From NCBI GenBank assembly GCA_905221605.1, contig CAJNDS010000008.1, forward strand, positions 162,501 through 226,500: a stretch of DNA of 64,000 bases. The letters run 5' to 3'. Source of the stretch: Symbiodinium natans. Its lineage: Eukaryota > Sar > Dinophyceae > Suessiales > Symbiodiniaceae. Below the pieces are notes generated by a model. The model was not told the origin of the DNA and made no database searches. It was given only the letters and a program-made list of their open reading frames with translations. A program made the translations under genes and the position numbers. This document shows positions 63,990 to 64,000 of this stretch, piece after piece (positions within the stretch are counted from its first letter, which is position 1; every line of letters starts with the position of its first letter).

Positions 63990-64000
63990 GTGGGTCTTCC
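63990..64000 (+). CDS. Start of exon E14, copy B
   Basis: After acceptor AATCGAG the last bases read WVF in the frame of 24380-24443; cut by the window end. Confidence 0.45.

Larger units (their letters stand above)
52803..64000 (+). repeat. Segmental duplication, copy B
   Basis: Diverged direct copy of 86-24443 without the copia element and the 2.2-kb insertion. Exon-like islands at 53950, 54663, 55097, 55288, 56078, 56735, 57894, 59773, 60631, 61845, 62079, 63024 and 63990 match copy A. Counterparts of E8, E11 and the exons at 3853-4528 were not found, so the second gene copy may be decaying or differently built. Confidence 0.85.

Noticed and set aside
1-64000. A chromosome end (true telomere)
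   Set aside because: Arrays are short, face both ways and are spread throughout; no long terminal array is present.

Overview
The window looks like dinoflagellate nuclear DNA. Four things point there. Plant-type telomere heptamers (TTTAGGG/CCCTAAA) recur throughout in short arrays. A Ty1/copia retrotransposon carries DNA-methyltransferase-like and 2-oxoglutarate-oxygenase-like domains. Its LTRs contain TTTGGCTCAAG, the last 11 nt of the dinoflagellate trans-spliced leader. Predicted introns use both GT and GC donors. Genus cannot be settled from sequence alone; a Symbiodiniaceae-like alga is an inference.

Layout. 0-6.4 kb: arrays, a 2.2-kb insertion full of inverted repeats, and several exon-like islands. 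6454-16345: one complete copia element with identical 221-bp LTRs and a 5-bp TSD, inserted in a TTTAGGG array. 16.3-29.3 kb: more arrays and short islands. Read by hand, the islands from 6049 to 29347 assemble into one plus-strand gene of at least 23 small exons. Every junction is phase-compatible, giving about 627 codons and a stop. The introns are largely telomere-like arrays, MITE-like foldbacks and homopolymers, and the copia element sits in one of them. 29.3-52.7 kb: the same texture with unassigned exon-like islands, a local 3-kb duplication (30.3-35.9 kb), MITEs and tandem repeats. 52.7-64 kb: a diverged second copy of the first 24 kb, in direct orientation and about 52.7 kb downstream, without the copia element. 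Several islands keep exactly the same length in both copies while the arrays between them change.

I recognise no family for the multi-exon gene. It has about five to six hydrophobic segments and is probably a multi-pass membrane protein. Its exon boundaries were chosen by eye from AG/GT(GC) sites and reading frame; transcripts are needed to confirm them. The copia open frames are broken by three single-base shifts, although the identical LTRs indicate recent insertion. The shifts may be real lesions or assembly errors. No rRNA, tRNA, CRISPR array or prokaryote-style operon was seen.
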